Made by a program: the position numbers and the translations under genes. Below the pieces are notes generated by a model. That model made no database searches. It was not told the DNA's origin and saw nothing but the letters and a program-made list of their open reading frames with translations. A DNA stretch of 64,000 bases from Anadara kagoshimensis (Eukaryota > Mollusca > Bivalvia > Arcoida > Arcidae), in assembly GCA_021292105.1 (NCBI GenBank), contig CM037861.1, forward strand, positions 72,839,252 to 72,903,251, read 5' to 3'. Positions 1-13,742 of this stretch are shown one piece after another; the first letter of the stretch is position 1, and each line of letters opens with the position of its first letter.

Positions 1-1640
1 TCGTGCCACACCTGCCATGACACAGGGCAATGTGCAGGGAGAGTTCTTTCTCATGTCACACCTGCCATGACACAGGGCAATGTACAGGGAGAGTTCTTTC
101 TCGTGTCGCACCTGCCATGACACAGGGCAATGTGCAGGGAGAGTTCTTTCTCGTGTCACACCTGCCATGACACAGGGCAATGTGCAGGGAGAGTTCTTTC
201 TCGTGTCACACCTGCCATGACACAGGGCAATGTACAGGGAGAGTTCTTTCTTGTGCCACACCTGCCATGACACAGGGCAATGTACAGGATGAGTTCTTTC
301 TTGTGCCACACCTGCCATGACATGGGGCAATGTACAGGGAGAGTTCTTTCTCGTGCCACACCTGCCATGACACAGGGCAATGTGCAGGGAGTGTTCTTTC
401 TCGTGCCACACCTGCCATGACACAGGGCAATGTGCAGAGAGAGTTCTTTCTCGTGCCACACCTGCCATGACACAGGGCAATATGCAGGGAGAGTTCTTTC
501 TCGTGCCACACCTGCCATGACATGGGGCAATGTACAGGGAGAGTTCTTTCTCGTGTCACACCTGCCATGACACAGGGCAATGTGCAGGGAGAGTTCTTTC
601 TCGTGCCACACCTGCCATGACACAGGGCAATGTGCAGGGAGAGTTCTTTCTTATGCCACACCTGCCATGACACAGGGCAATGTGCAGGGAAAGTTCTTTC
701 TCGTGCCACACCTGCCATGACACAGGGCAATGTGCAGGGAGAGTTCTTTCTCGTGCCACACCTGCCATGACGTGGGGCAATGTGCAGGGAGAGTTCTTTC
801 TCGTGCCACACCTGCCATGACACAGGGCAATGTGCAGGGAGAGTTATTTCTCTTGTCACACCTGCCATGACACAGGACATTGTGCAGGGAGAGTTCTTTC
901 TCGTGCCACTCCTGCCATAACACGGGGCATTGGTTTATAATGCAGGGAGAGTTCTTTCTTGTGTCACACTTGCCATGACACGGGGCATTGTGCAGGGAGA
1001 GTTCTTTCTCATGTCACACCTGCCATGACACAGGGCAATGTGCAGGGAGAGTTCTTTCTCGTCACACCTGCCATGACACAGGGCAATGTGCAGGGAGAGT
1101 TCTTTCTTGTGTCACACCTGCCATGACACAGGGCAATGTGCAGGGAGAGTTCTTTCTTATGCCACACCTGCCATGACACAGGGCAATGTGCAGGGAGAGT
1201 TCTTTCTCGTGCCACACCTGCCATGACACGGGGCAATGTGCAGGGAGAGTTCTTTCTTGTGTCACACCTGTCATGACACAGGGCAATGTGCAGGGAGAGT
1301 TCTTTCTCATGCCACACCTGCCATGACACAGGGCAATGTGCAGGGAGAGTTCTTTCTCATGTCACACGTGCCATGACACGGGCAATGTGCAGGGAGAGTT
1401 CTTTCTTGTGCCACACCTGCCATGACACGGGGCAAAATGCAGGGAGAGTTTTTTCTCGTGTCACACCTGCCATGACACAGGGCAATGTGCAGGGAGAGTT
1501 CTTTCTCGTGTCACACCTGCCATGACACGGGGCAATGTGCAGGGAGAGTTCTTTCTCGTGTCACACCTGCCATGACACGGGGCAATGTGCAGGGAGAGTT
1601 CTTTCTCATGCCACACCTGCTATTACACAGGACATTGGTT
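1..1640. repeat. 50-bp tandem array derived from a SINE core
   Basis: About 32 head-to-tail units of 50 bp; unit core CCTGCCATGACACAGGGCAA plus GTGCAGGGAGAGTTCTTTCT. The right end runs directly into SINE sequence at about 1620-1812, and the unit aligns with the central part of the intact SINE at about 62066-62112 (shared GTTCTTT, CGTGCCA and TGACACGGG). A unit at 926-942 still carries the SINE segment GGCATTGGTTTATAA. It lies in an intron upstream of the first exon seen; reading frames on both strands are repeat shadows. Confidence 0.92.
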
Positions 1641-1812
1641 TATAAGGTCACTTCCTAAGAACCCTGTGACTTTTATTTCTAAATGCTGAGTGCTTGATGA
1701 AAGAATAGTCACTACCTATTTTCACATGTTGGTCAGCCCTGGCTGGGGTTCAAACCCATGACATCCCACATATGGATAGAACACTTTACCAATTGTGCTA
1801 GTGTGGTGATCT
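1608..1812 (-). mobile_element. tRNA-headed SINE, partial (source of the 50-bp array)
   Basis: Read on the minus strand, it starts with a tRNA-like head: A box TAGCACAATTGG at 1789-1800 and B box GGGTTTGAACCCC near 1745-1757. The body that follows matches the SINE at 61925-62285 (shared AGTGACTATTCTTTC..AAGCACTC and AAAGTCA..GTTCTT). The part that would follow has been replaced by the tandem array at 1-1640. Confidence 0.8.
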
Positions 1813-2040
1813 AAACATGGAAAGAATAGAGATATAGATATTGAAGAGGTATAACAGGTCATCTTCTGTAGGCAATAAAAGTTTGACCACATTTGTGATA
1901 CACCATTTAAATATCTGTGTGAGAAGTTAAATACAATCAAATATCTGTGTAAAGTTGAACCACAATTATGATACATAATATAACTATCATTAAGAGATTA
2001 AAGTAAGGAAAAATAATCATAATTTTGTTTCTTGTTTTAG
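1813..2040. other. Intron sequence before exon 1 of the window
   Basis: AT-rich single-copy sequence with a short repeated motif (AAATATCTGTGTRARAAGTT twice, near 1908-1960). It ends in the T-rich tract and acceptor at 2031-2040. Nothing else recognised. Confidence 0.6.
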
Positions 2041-2166
2041 GATGGGTTAGGATTGGTCAGTAAAAGAAAAGCAGATTTAGTGTTAACTGTGTTAGATATA
2101 CAAGACACAGCACCATCCTTCTTTAATCTACCATATAGTGAAAATATGAAGGAAAATGCCTCTGTA
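2041..2166 (+). CDS. Cadherin exon 1 of window (EC linker and start of next EC)
   Basis: Preceded by a CTTGTTTTAG acceptor; 126 nt, phase 0 at both ends. It ends one EC (ADLVLTVLDIQDTAP, a degenerate calcium linker) and starts the next (PYSENMKENASV, with E of the XEX motif). The donor is GTA|GTAAGT at 2167. The last 36 nt of the exon plus the donor form the first unit of the giant array that fills the following intron. Upstream exons lie outside the window. Confidence 0.85.
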
Positions 2167-5100
2167 GTAAGTCATATATACCATATAGTGAAAATATGAA
2201 GGAAAACACCTCTGTCGTAAGTCATATATATCATATAGTGAACATATGAAGGAAAACACCTCTGTCGTAAGTCATATATATACCATACAGTGAACATATG
2301 AAGGAAAACACCTCTGTAGTAAGTCATATATACCATATAGTGAACATATGAAGGAAAACACCTCTGTAATAAGTCATATATACCATATAGTGAAAATATG
2401 AAGGAAAACCCCTCTGTAGTAAGTCATATATACCATATAGTGAACATATGAAGGAAAACACCTCTGTAGTAAGTCATATATATACCATATAGTGAAAATA
2501 TGAAGGAAAATACCTCTGTAGTAAGTCATATATACCATATAGTGAACATATGAAGGAAAACACCTCTGTAGTAAGTCATATATATCATTTAGTGAAAATA
2601 TGAAGAAAAACACCTCTGTAGTAAGTCATATATATCATTTAGTGAAGATATGAAGAAAAACACCTCTGTAGTAAGTCATATATACCATATAGTGAAAATA
2701 TGAAGGAAAACATCTCTGTAGTAAGTCATATACACCATATAGTGAAAATATGAAGGAAAATGTCTCTGTAGTAAGTCATATATACCATATAGTGAAAATA
2801 TGAAGGAAAACCCCTCTGTAGTAAGTCATATATACCATATAGTGAACATATGAAGGAAAACACCTCTGTAGTAAGTCGTATACACCATATAGTGAAAATA
2901 TGAAGGAAAACACCTCTGTAGTAAGTCATATATACCATATAGTGAACATATGAAGGAAAACATCTCTGTAGTAAGTCATATATACCATATAGTGAAAATA
3001 TGAAGGAAACCCCCTCTGTAGTAAGTCATATATACCATATAGTGAAAATATGAAGGAAAACACCTCTGTAGTAAGTCATATATATACCATATAGTGAACA
3101 TATGAAGGAAAACATCTCTGTAGTAAGTCATATATACCATATAGTGAAAATATGAAGGAAAACACCTCTGTAATAAGTCATATATACCATATAGTGAAAA
3201 TATGAAGGAAAACATCTCTGTAGTAAGTCATATATACCATATAGTGAAAATATGAAGGAAAATGCCACTGTAGTAAGTCATATATACCATATAGTGAAAA
3301 TGTGAAAGAAAACACTTCTGTAGTAAGTCATATATACCATATAGTGAACATATGAAGGAAAACACCTCTGTAGTAAGTCATATATACCATATAGTGAAAA
3401 TATGAAGGAAAACACCTCTGTAGTAAGTCATATATATACCATATAGTGAAAATATGAAGGAAAACACCTGTAGTAAGTCATATATACCATATAGTGAAAA
3501 TATGAAGGAAAACACCTCTGTAGTAAGTCATATATACCATATAGTGAAAATATGAAGGAAAACATCTCTGTAGTAAGTCATATATACCATATAGTGAAAA
3601 TATCAAGGAAAACACTTCTGTAGTAAGTCATATATACCATATTGTGAAAATATGAAGGAAAACACCTCTGTAGTAAGTCATATATACCATATAGTGAACA
3701 TATGAAGGAAAACACCTCTGTAGTAAGTCATATATACCATATAGTGAAAATATGAAGGAAAACACCTCTGTAGTAAGTCATATATACTATACAGTGAACA
3801 TATGAAGGAAAACACCTCTGTAGTAAGTCATATATATACTATATAGTGAAAATATGAAGGAAAACACCTCTGTAGTAAGTCATATATACCATATAGTGAA
3901 ATATGAAGGAAAACCACTGTAGTAAGTCATATATACCATATAGTGAAAATGTGAAGAAAACACTCTGTAGTAAGTCATATATACCATATAGTGAATATGA
4001 AGAAAACTTCTGTAGTAAGTCATATATACCATATAGTGAAAATATGAAGGAAACACCTCTGTAGTAAGTCATATATACCATATAGTGAAAATATGAAGAA
4101 AAACCTCTGTAGTAAGTCATATATACCATATAGTGAAAATATGAAGAAAATGCCACTGTAGTAAGTCATATATACCATATAGTGAAAATATGAAGGAAAA
4201 TGCCACTGTAGTAAGTCATATATACCATATAGTGAAAATATGAAGGAAAACATTCTGTAGTAAGTCATATATACCATATAGAAATATGAAGGAAAACACT
4301 CTGTAGTAAGTCATATATACCATATAGTGAAAATATGAAGGAAAACACTCTGTAGTAAGTCATATATACCATATAGTGAAAATATGAAGGAAAATCACTG
4401 TAGTAAGTCATATATACCATATAGTGAAATATGAAGGAAAACATCTGTAGTAAGTCATATATACCATATAGTGAACATATGAAGGAAAACACTTCTGTAG
4501 TAAGTCATATATACCATATAGTGAAAATATGAAGGAAAACACTTCTGTAGTAAGTCATATATATACCATATAGTGAAAATATGAAGGAAAACACTCTGTA
4601 GTAAGTCATATATACCATATAGTGAAAATATGAAGGAAAACACCTCTGTAGTAAGTCATATATACCATATAGTGAAAATATGAAGGAAAACACCTCTGTA
4701 GTAAGTCATATATACCATATAGTGAAAATATGAAGGAAAACACTCTGTAGTAAGTCATATATACCATATAGTGAAAATATGAAGGAAAACACCTCTGTAG
4801 TAAGTCATATATACCATATAGTGAAAATATGAAGGAAAACACCTCTGTAGTAAGTCATATATACCATATAGTGAAAATATGAAGGAAAACACCTCTGTAG
4901 TAAGTCATATATACCATATAGTGAAAATATGAAGGAAAACACCTCTGTAATAAGTCATATATACCATATAGTGAAAATATGAAGGAAAACATCTCTGTAG
5001 TAAGTATATATACCATATAGTGAAAATATGAAGGAAAACACCTCTGTAGTAAGTCATATATACATATAGTGAACATATGAAGGAAAAACCTCTGTAGTAA

Positions 5101-8100
5101 GTCATATATACCATATAGTGAAAATATGAAGGAAAACACCTCTGTAGTAAGTCATATATACCATATAGTGAAAATATGAAGGAAAACACCTCTGTAGTAA
5201 GTCATATATACCATATAGTGAAAATATGAAGGAAAACACCTCTGTAGTAAGTCATATATACCATATAGTGAAAATATGAAGGAAAAACCTCTGTAGTAAG
5301 TCATATATACATATAGTGAAACATATGAAGGAAAACACCTCTGTAGTAAGTCATATATACCATATAGTGAAAATATGAAGGAAAACACCTCTGTAGTAAG
5401 TCATATATACCATAGTGAAAATATGAAGGAAAACATCTCTGTAGTAAGTCATATATACCATATAGTGAAAATATGAAGGAAAAACTTCTGTAGTAAGTCA
5501 TATATACCATATAGTGAAATATGAAGGAAAACACCTCTGTAGTAAGTCATATATACCATATAGTGAAAATATGAAGGAAAACACCTCTGTAGTAAGTCAT
5601 ATATATACCATATAGTGAAAATATGAAGGAAACACCTCTGTAGTAAGTCATATATATACCATATAGTGAAAATATGAAGGAAAACACTCTGTAGTAAGTC
5701 ATATATACCATATAGTGAAAATATGAAGGAAAACATCTCTGTAGTAAGTCATATATACCATATAGTGAAAATATGAAGGAAAAACCTCTGTAGTAAGTCA
5801 TATATACCATATAGTGAAAATATGAAGGAAAACACCTCTGTAGTAAGTCATATATACCATATAGTGAAAATATGAAGGAAAACACCTCTGTAGTAAGTCA
5901 TATATACCATATAGTGAAATATGAAGGAAAACACCTCTGTAGTAAGTCATATATACCATATAGTGAAAATATGAAGGAAAACCTCTGTAGTAAGTCATAT
6001 ATACCATATAGTGAAATATGAAGGAAAATGCCTCTGTAGTAAGTCATATATACCATATAGTGAAACATATGAAGGAAAACACCTCTGTAGTAAGTCATAT
6101 ATACCATATAGTGAAAATATGAAGGAAAACACTCTGTAGTAAGTCATATATACCATATAGTGAAAATATGAAGGAAAACACCTCTGTAGTAAGTCATATA
6201 TACCATATAGTGAAAATATGAAGGAAAACACCTCTGTAGTAAGTCATATATACCATATAGTGAAAATATGAAGGAAAACACTCTGTAGTAAGTCATATAT
6301 ACCATATAGTGAAAATATGAAGGAAAACACCTCTGTAGTAAGTCATATATACCATATAGTGAAAATATGAAGGAAAACACCTCTGTAGTAAGTCATATAT
6401 ACCATATAGTGAAAATATGAAGGAAAACACCTCTGTAATAAGTCATATATACCATATAGTGAAAATATGAAGGAAAACATCTCTGTAGTAAGTCATATAT
6501 ACCATATAGTGAAAATATGAAGGAAAACACCTCTGTAGTAAGTCATATATACCATATAGTGAAAATATGAAGGAAAACACTCTGTAGTAAGTCATATATA
6601 CCATATAGTGAAAATATGAAGGAAAACACCTCTGTAGTAAGTCATATATACCATATAGTGAAAATATGAAGGAAAACATCTCTGTAGTAAGTCATATATA
6701 TACATATAGTGAAAATATGAAGGAAAACACCTCTGTAGTAAGTCATATATACCATATAGTGAAAATATGAAGGAAAACACCTGTAGTAAGTCATATATAC
6801 CATATAGTGAAAATATGAAGGAAAACACCTCTGTAGTAAGTCATATATACCATATAGTGAAAATATGAAGGAAAACACTCTGTAGTAAGTCATATATACC
6901 ATATAGTGAACATATGAAGGAAAACACCTCTGTAGTAAGTCATATATACCATATAGTGAAATATGAAGGAAAACACCTCTGTAGTAAGTCATATATACAT
7001 ATAGTGAAAATATGAAGGAAAACACCTCTGTAGTAAGTCATATATACCATATAGTGAATATGAAGGAAAACACCTCTGTAGTAAGTCATATATACCATAT
7101 AGTGAAAATATGAAGGAAAACACTCTGTAGTAAGTCATATATACCATATAGTGAAAATATGAAGGAAAACACCTCTGTAGTAAGTCATATATACCATATA
7201 GTGAAAATATGAAGGAAAAACACTCTGTAGTAAGTCATATATACCATATAGTGAAAATATGAAGGAAAACCTCTGTAGTAAGTCATATATACCATATAGT
7301 GAAAATATGAAGGAAACACCTCTGTAGTAAGTCATATATACCATATAGTGAACATATGAAGGAAAACACCTCTGTAGTAAGTCATATATACCATATAGTG
7401 AAATATGAAGGAAAACACTCTGTAGTAAGTCATATATACCATATAGTGAAATATGAAGGAAAACACTCTGTAGTAAGTCATATATCCATATAGTGAAAAT
7501 ATGAAGGAAAATGCCTCTGTAGTAAGTCATATATACCATATAGTGAACATATGAAGGAAAACACCTCTGTAGTAAGTCATATATACCATATAGTGAAAAT
7601 ATGAAGGAAAAATCTCTGTAGTAAGTCTATATATATACTATATAGTGAAAATATGAAGGAAAAACACCTCTGTAGTAAGTATATATACCATATAGTGAAA
7701 ATATGAAGGAAAAACCTCTGTAGTAAGTCATATATACCATATAGTGAAATATGAAGGAAAACACTCTGTAGTAAGTCATATATACCATATAGTGAACATA
7801 TGAAGGAAAACACCTCTGTAGTAAGTCATATATACCATATAGTGAAAATATGAAGGAAAACACCTCTGTAGTAAGTCATATATACCATATAGTGAAAATA
7901 TGAAGGAAAAATGCCTCTGTAGTAAGTCATATATACCATATAGTGAAAATATGAAGGAAAATGCCTCTGTAGTAAGTCATATATACCATATAGTGAAAAT
8001 ATGAAGGAAAATGCCTCTGTAGTAAGTCATATATACCATATAGTGAAAATATGAAGGAAAATGCCTCTGTAGTAAGTCATATATACCATATAGTGAAAAT

Positions 8101-10511
8101 ATGAAGGAAAATGCCTCTGTAGTAATCATATATACCATATAGTGAACATATGAAGGAAAACACCTCGTAGTAAGTGATATATACCATATAGTGAAAATAT
8201 GAAGGAAAATGCCTCTGTAGTAAGTCATATATACCATATAGTGAAAATATGAAGGAAAACACCTCTGTAGTAAGTCATATATACCATATAGTGAAAATAT
8301 GAAGGAAAATGCCTCTGTAGTAAGTCATATATACCTATAGTGAACATATGAAGGAAAACACTTCTGTAGTAAGTCATATATACCATATAGTGAAAATATG
8401 AAGGAAAACACCTCTGTAGTAAGTCATATATACCATATAGTGAAATATGAAGGAAAATGCCACTGTAGTAAGTCATATATACCATATAGTGAAAATGTGA
8501 AGGAAACACTTCTGTAGTAAGTCATATATACCATATAGTGAAATATGAAGGAAAATGCACTGTAGTAAGTCATATATACCATATAGTGAAAATATGAAGG
8601 AAAATGCCACTGTAGTAAGTCATATATACCATATAGTGAAAATGTGAAGGAAAATGCCACTGTAGTAAGTCATATATACCATATAGTGAAAATGTGAAGG
8701 AAACACTTCTGTAGTAAGTCATATATACCATATAGTGAAAATGTGAAGGAAAATGCCACTGTAGTAAGTCATATATACCATATAGTGAAAATGTGAAGGA
8801 AAACACTTCTGTAGTAAGTCATATATACCATATAGAGAACATATGAAGGAAAACACTTCTGTAGTAAGTCATATACCATATAGTGAAAATATGAAGGAAA
8901 ACATCTCTGTAGTAAGTCATATATAGCATATAGTGAAAATATGAAGGAAAATGCCACTGTAGTAAGTCATATATACCATATAGTGAAAATATGAAGGAAA
9001 ACACCTCTGTAGTAAGTCATATATACCATATAGTGAAAATATGAAGGAAAATGCCTCTGTAGTAAGTCATATATACCATATAGTGAAAATATGAAGAACC
9101 AGAGGCTCAGTGTGGCTGAGCCTGTCGTCACCTGACTAAATGCTTTTTAAAGCAAATTTCCATATATACTTTTCCAATAGGGTCCAATGTGAAACAACGT
9201 TCTCTGCTGGCAGCCATGTTTTATGGCAGATCAGAAAATCTTGGCAATCTATGTAAAGGACCTTCTATACATCATTCCTGTAAAGTTTGGTTGAATTTGC
9301 TTCAGTCATTTCCGAGGACATAGTCAAAAACGCGTTTTTCCCATAGGTCCAATGTTTAACTATCTTTTGCGCTGGCAGCCATGTTTTTTGGCGGATCAGA
9401 AAAATTTTGGCAATCTTAGTAAATGACCTTACATACATTATTCCTGTAAAGTTTGGTTCAATTTGCTTCACTAGCTTCAGAGGAGATAGCATATATATGC
9501 TTTTCCCATAGGGTCCAATGTTAATCTATCTTCTGTGCTGGCGGCCATGTTTTATGGCGGATCAGAAACATTTTGGCAATATATGTAAAGGACCTTCTAT
9601 ACATCATTTTTGGTAAGTTTGGTTAAATTCGCTTCAGTCATTTCTAAGGAGATAGCCAAAAATTCGTTTTTCCCATAGGGTCCAATGTTTAAACTATCTT
9701 CCGTGCTGGCGGCCATGTTTTAGGCGGATCAGAAAAATTTTGGCAATCTTTGTGAAGGACCTCAATAAATCATTCCTCTAAAGTTTGGTTAAGTTTGCTC
9801 AGTAGTTTCAGAGGAGATAGCCAAAATGTGTTTTCCCATAGGGTCCAATGTTAAACTATGTTCCCGCTGGCAGCCATGTTTTAGGCGGATCAGAAAAATT
9901 TCGGCAATCTTTGCAAAAGACCTTCCATACATCATTCCTGTAAAGTTTAATTGAATTCGCTTCAGTCGTTTCAGAGGAGATAGCCAAAAGTGCGTTTTCC
10001 CATAGGCCCAATGTTAAACTTTGTTTGGCCTGGCGGCCATTTTTTTTGGCGGATCAGAAAAATTTGGGCAATCTTAGTAAATGACCTTACATACATTATT
10101 CCTGTAAAGTTGGTTTAAATTGGCTCAGCGGTTTCAAAGAAGATAGCAAATATATGCTTTTCCCATAGGGTCCAATGTTAAACTATCTTCTGCGCTGACG
10201 GCCATGTTTTTTCGATGGATCAGAAAAATTTTGGCAATCTAAGTAAAGGACCTTCCTTACACTATTCCTGTAAAGTTTGGTTAAATTGCTTCAGTCATTT
10301 CTGAGGAAATAGTCAAAAATGCATTTTTCCATAGGGTCCAATGTTAAACTATCTTCTGCGCTGGCAGACATGTTTTTGGCGGATCAAAAAAATTTCGGCA
10401 ATCTAAGTAAAGGACCTTCCATACATCATTCCTGTAAAGTTTGGTTAAAATTGGTTCAGGGTGTTTCAGAGGAGATAGCCAAAATGCGAAATGTTTACAG
10501 ACGGACGGACT

Positions 10512-10542
<31 letters not shown>

Positions 10543-13500
10543 GGACGAGGACGCCGAGTGATGGCAAAAGCTCACATGGCCTTTAGGCCAGTGAGCTAAA
10601 AAACACCTCTGTAGTAAGTCATATATATACCATATAGTGAAAATATGAAGGAAAACACCTCTGTAGTAAGTCATATATATACCATATAGTGAAAATATGA
10701 AGGAAAACACCTCTGTAGTAAGTCATATATACCATATAGTGAACATATGAAGGAAAGCATCTCTGTAGTAAGTCATATATACCATATAGTGAAAATATGA
10801 AGGAAAACACCTCTGTAGTAAGTCATATACCATATAGTGAAAATATGAAGGAAAACACCTCTGTAGTAAGTCATATATACCATATAGTGAACATATGAAG
10901 GAAAACACCTCTGTAGTAAGTCATATATACCATATAGTGAAAATATGAAGGAAAATGCCTCTGTAGTAAGTCATATATACCATATAGTGAACATATGAAG
11001 GAAAACACTTCTGTAGTAAGTCATATATACCATATAGTGAAAATATGAAGGAAAATGCCACTGTAGTAAGTCATATATACCATATAGTGAAAATATGAAG
11101 GAAAATGCCACTGTAGTAAGTCATATATACCATATAGTGAAAATGTGAAGGAAAACACTTCTGTAGTAAGTCATATATACCATATAGTGAACATATGAAA
11201 GAAAACACTTCTATAGTAAGTCATATTACCATATAGTGAACATATGAAGGAAAAACACCTCTGTAGTAAGTCATATATATACCATATAGTGAAAATATGA
11301 AGGAAATGCCACTGTAGTAAGTCATATATACCATATAGTGAAAATATGAAGGAAAATGCCACTGTAGTAAGTCATATATACCAATAGTGAAAATATGAAG
11401 GAAAATGCCACTGTAGTAAGTCATATACCATATAGTGAAAATGTGAAGGAAAACACTTCTGTAGTAAGTCATATATACCATATAGTGAACATATGAAGGA
11501 AACACTTCTGTAGTAAGTCATATATACCATATAGTGAAAATATGAAGGAAAACACCTCTGTAGTAAGTCATATATATACCATATAGTGAAAATATGAAGG
11601 AAAACACCTCTGTAGTAAGTCATATATACCATATAGTGAAATATGAAGGAAAATGCCACTGTAGTAAGTCATATATACCATATAGTGAAAATGTGAAGGA
11701 AAACACTTCTGTAGTAAGTCATATATACCATATAGTGAACATATAAAGAAAGACTTCTGTAGTAAGTCATATATACCATTTAGTGAAAATATGAAGCAAA
11801 ACATCTCTGTAGTAAGTCATATATACCATATAGTGAAAATATGAAGGAAAATGCCACTGTAGTAAGTCATATATACCATATAGTGAAAATATGAAGGAAA
11901 ATGCCACTGTAGTAAGTCATATATACCATATAGTGAAAATGTGAAGGAAAATGCCACTGTAGTAAGTCATATATACCATATAGTGAAAATGTGAAGGAAA
12001 ACACTTCTGTAGTAAGTCATATATACCATATAGAGAACATATGAAGGAAAACACTTCTGTAGTAAGTCATATATACCATATAGTGAAAATATGAAGGAAA
12101 ACATCTCTGTAGTAAGTCATATATAGCATATAGTGAAAATATGAAGGAAAATGCCACTGTAGTAAGTCATATATACCATATAGTGAAAATATGAAGGAAA
12201 ACACCTCTGTAGTAAGTCATATATACCATATAGTGAAAATATGAAGGAAAATGCCTCTGTAGTAAGTCATATATACCATATAGTGAAAATATGAAGAACC
12301 AGAGGCTCAGTGTGGCTGAGCCTGTATCGCTCACCTGACTAAAATGCTTTTAAAGCAAATTTCTATATATACTTTTCCAATAGGGTCCAATGTGAAACAA
12401 CGTTCTCTGCTGGCAGCCATGTTTTATGGCAGATCAGAAAATCTTGGCAATCTATGTAAAGGACCTTCTATACATCATTCCTGTAAAGTTTGATTGAATT
12501 TGCTTCAGTCATTTCCGAGGACATAGTCAAAAACGCGTTTTTCCCATAGGGTCCAATGTTTAACTATCTTTTGCGCTGGCAGCCATGTTTTTTGGCGGAT
12601 CAGAAAAATTTTGGCAATCTTAGTAAATGACCTTACATACATTATTCCTGTAAAGTTTGGTTCAATTTGCTTCACTAGCTTCAGAGGAGATAGCATATAT
12701 ATGCTTTTCCCATAGGGTCCAATGTTAATCTATCTTCTGTGCTGGCGGCCAGTTTTATGGCGGATCAGAAACATTTGGCAATATATGTAAAGGACCTTCT
12801 ATACATCATTTTGGTAAGTTTGGTTAAATTCGCTTCAGTCATTTCTAAGGAGATAGCCAAAAATTCGTTTTTCCCATAGGGTCCAATGTTAAACTATCTT
12901 CCGTGCTGGCGGCCATGTTTTTAGGCGGATCAGAAAAATTTTGGCAATCTTTGTGAAGGACCAATAAATCATTCCTCTAAAGTTTGGTAAGTTTGCTTCA
13001 GTAGTTTCAGAGGAGATAGCCAAAATTGTTTTCCCATAGGGTCCAATGTTAAACTATGTCCCGCTGGCAGCATGTTTTTAGGCGGATCAGAAAAATTTCG
13101 GCAATCTTTGCAAAAGACCTTCCATACATCATTCCTGTAAAGTTTAATTGAATTCGCTTCAGTCGTTTCAGAGGAGATAGCCAAAATGTGCGTTTTCCCA
13201 TAGGGCCCAATGTTAAACTTGTTTGGCCCTGGCGGCCATTTTTTTTGGCGGATCGAAAAAATTTGGGCAATCTTAGTAAATGACCTACATACATTATTCC
13301 TGTAAAGTTTGGTTTAAATTGGCTCAGCGGTTTCAAAGAAGATAGCAAATATATGCTTTTCCCATAGGGTCCAATGTTAAACTATCTTCTGCGCTGACGG
13401 CCATGTTTTTCGATGGATCAGAAAAATTTTGGCAATCTAAGTAAAGGACCTTCCTTACACTATTCCTGTAAAGTTTGGTTAAATTTGCTTCAGTCATTTC

Positions 13501-13711
13501 TGAGGAAATAGTCAAAAATGCATTTTTCCCATAGGGTCCAATGTTAAACTATCTTCTGCGCTGGCAGACATGTTTTTTGGCGGATCAAAAAAATTTCGGC
13601 AATCTAAGTAAAGGACGTTCCATACATCATTCCTGTAAAGTTTGGTTAAAATTGGTTCAGGGGTTTCAGAGGAGATAGCCAAAATGCGAAATGTTTACAG
13701 ACGGACGGACT

Positions 13712-13742
<31 letters not shown>

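Noticed and set aside
2131-9096. TATATA in each unit as hundreds of promoters
   Set aside because: The TATATA lies right after the donor inside an intron, and no initiator or other promoter signs are seen; AT-rich chance is enough.
9099-10598. Canonical Helitron (A/T target, CTRR end)
   Set aside because: Although one end reads CTGG, the 3-kb relative ends in CTTG, both are followed by TT, and inverted subterminal repeats are present, which fits the Helentron/HINE type better.
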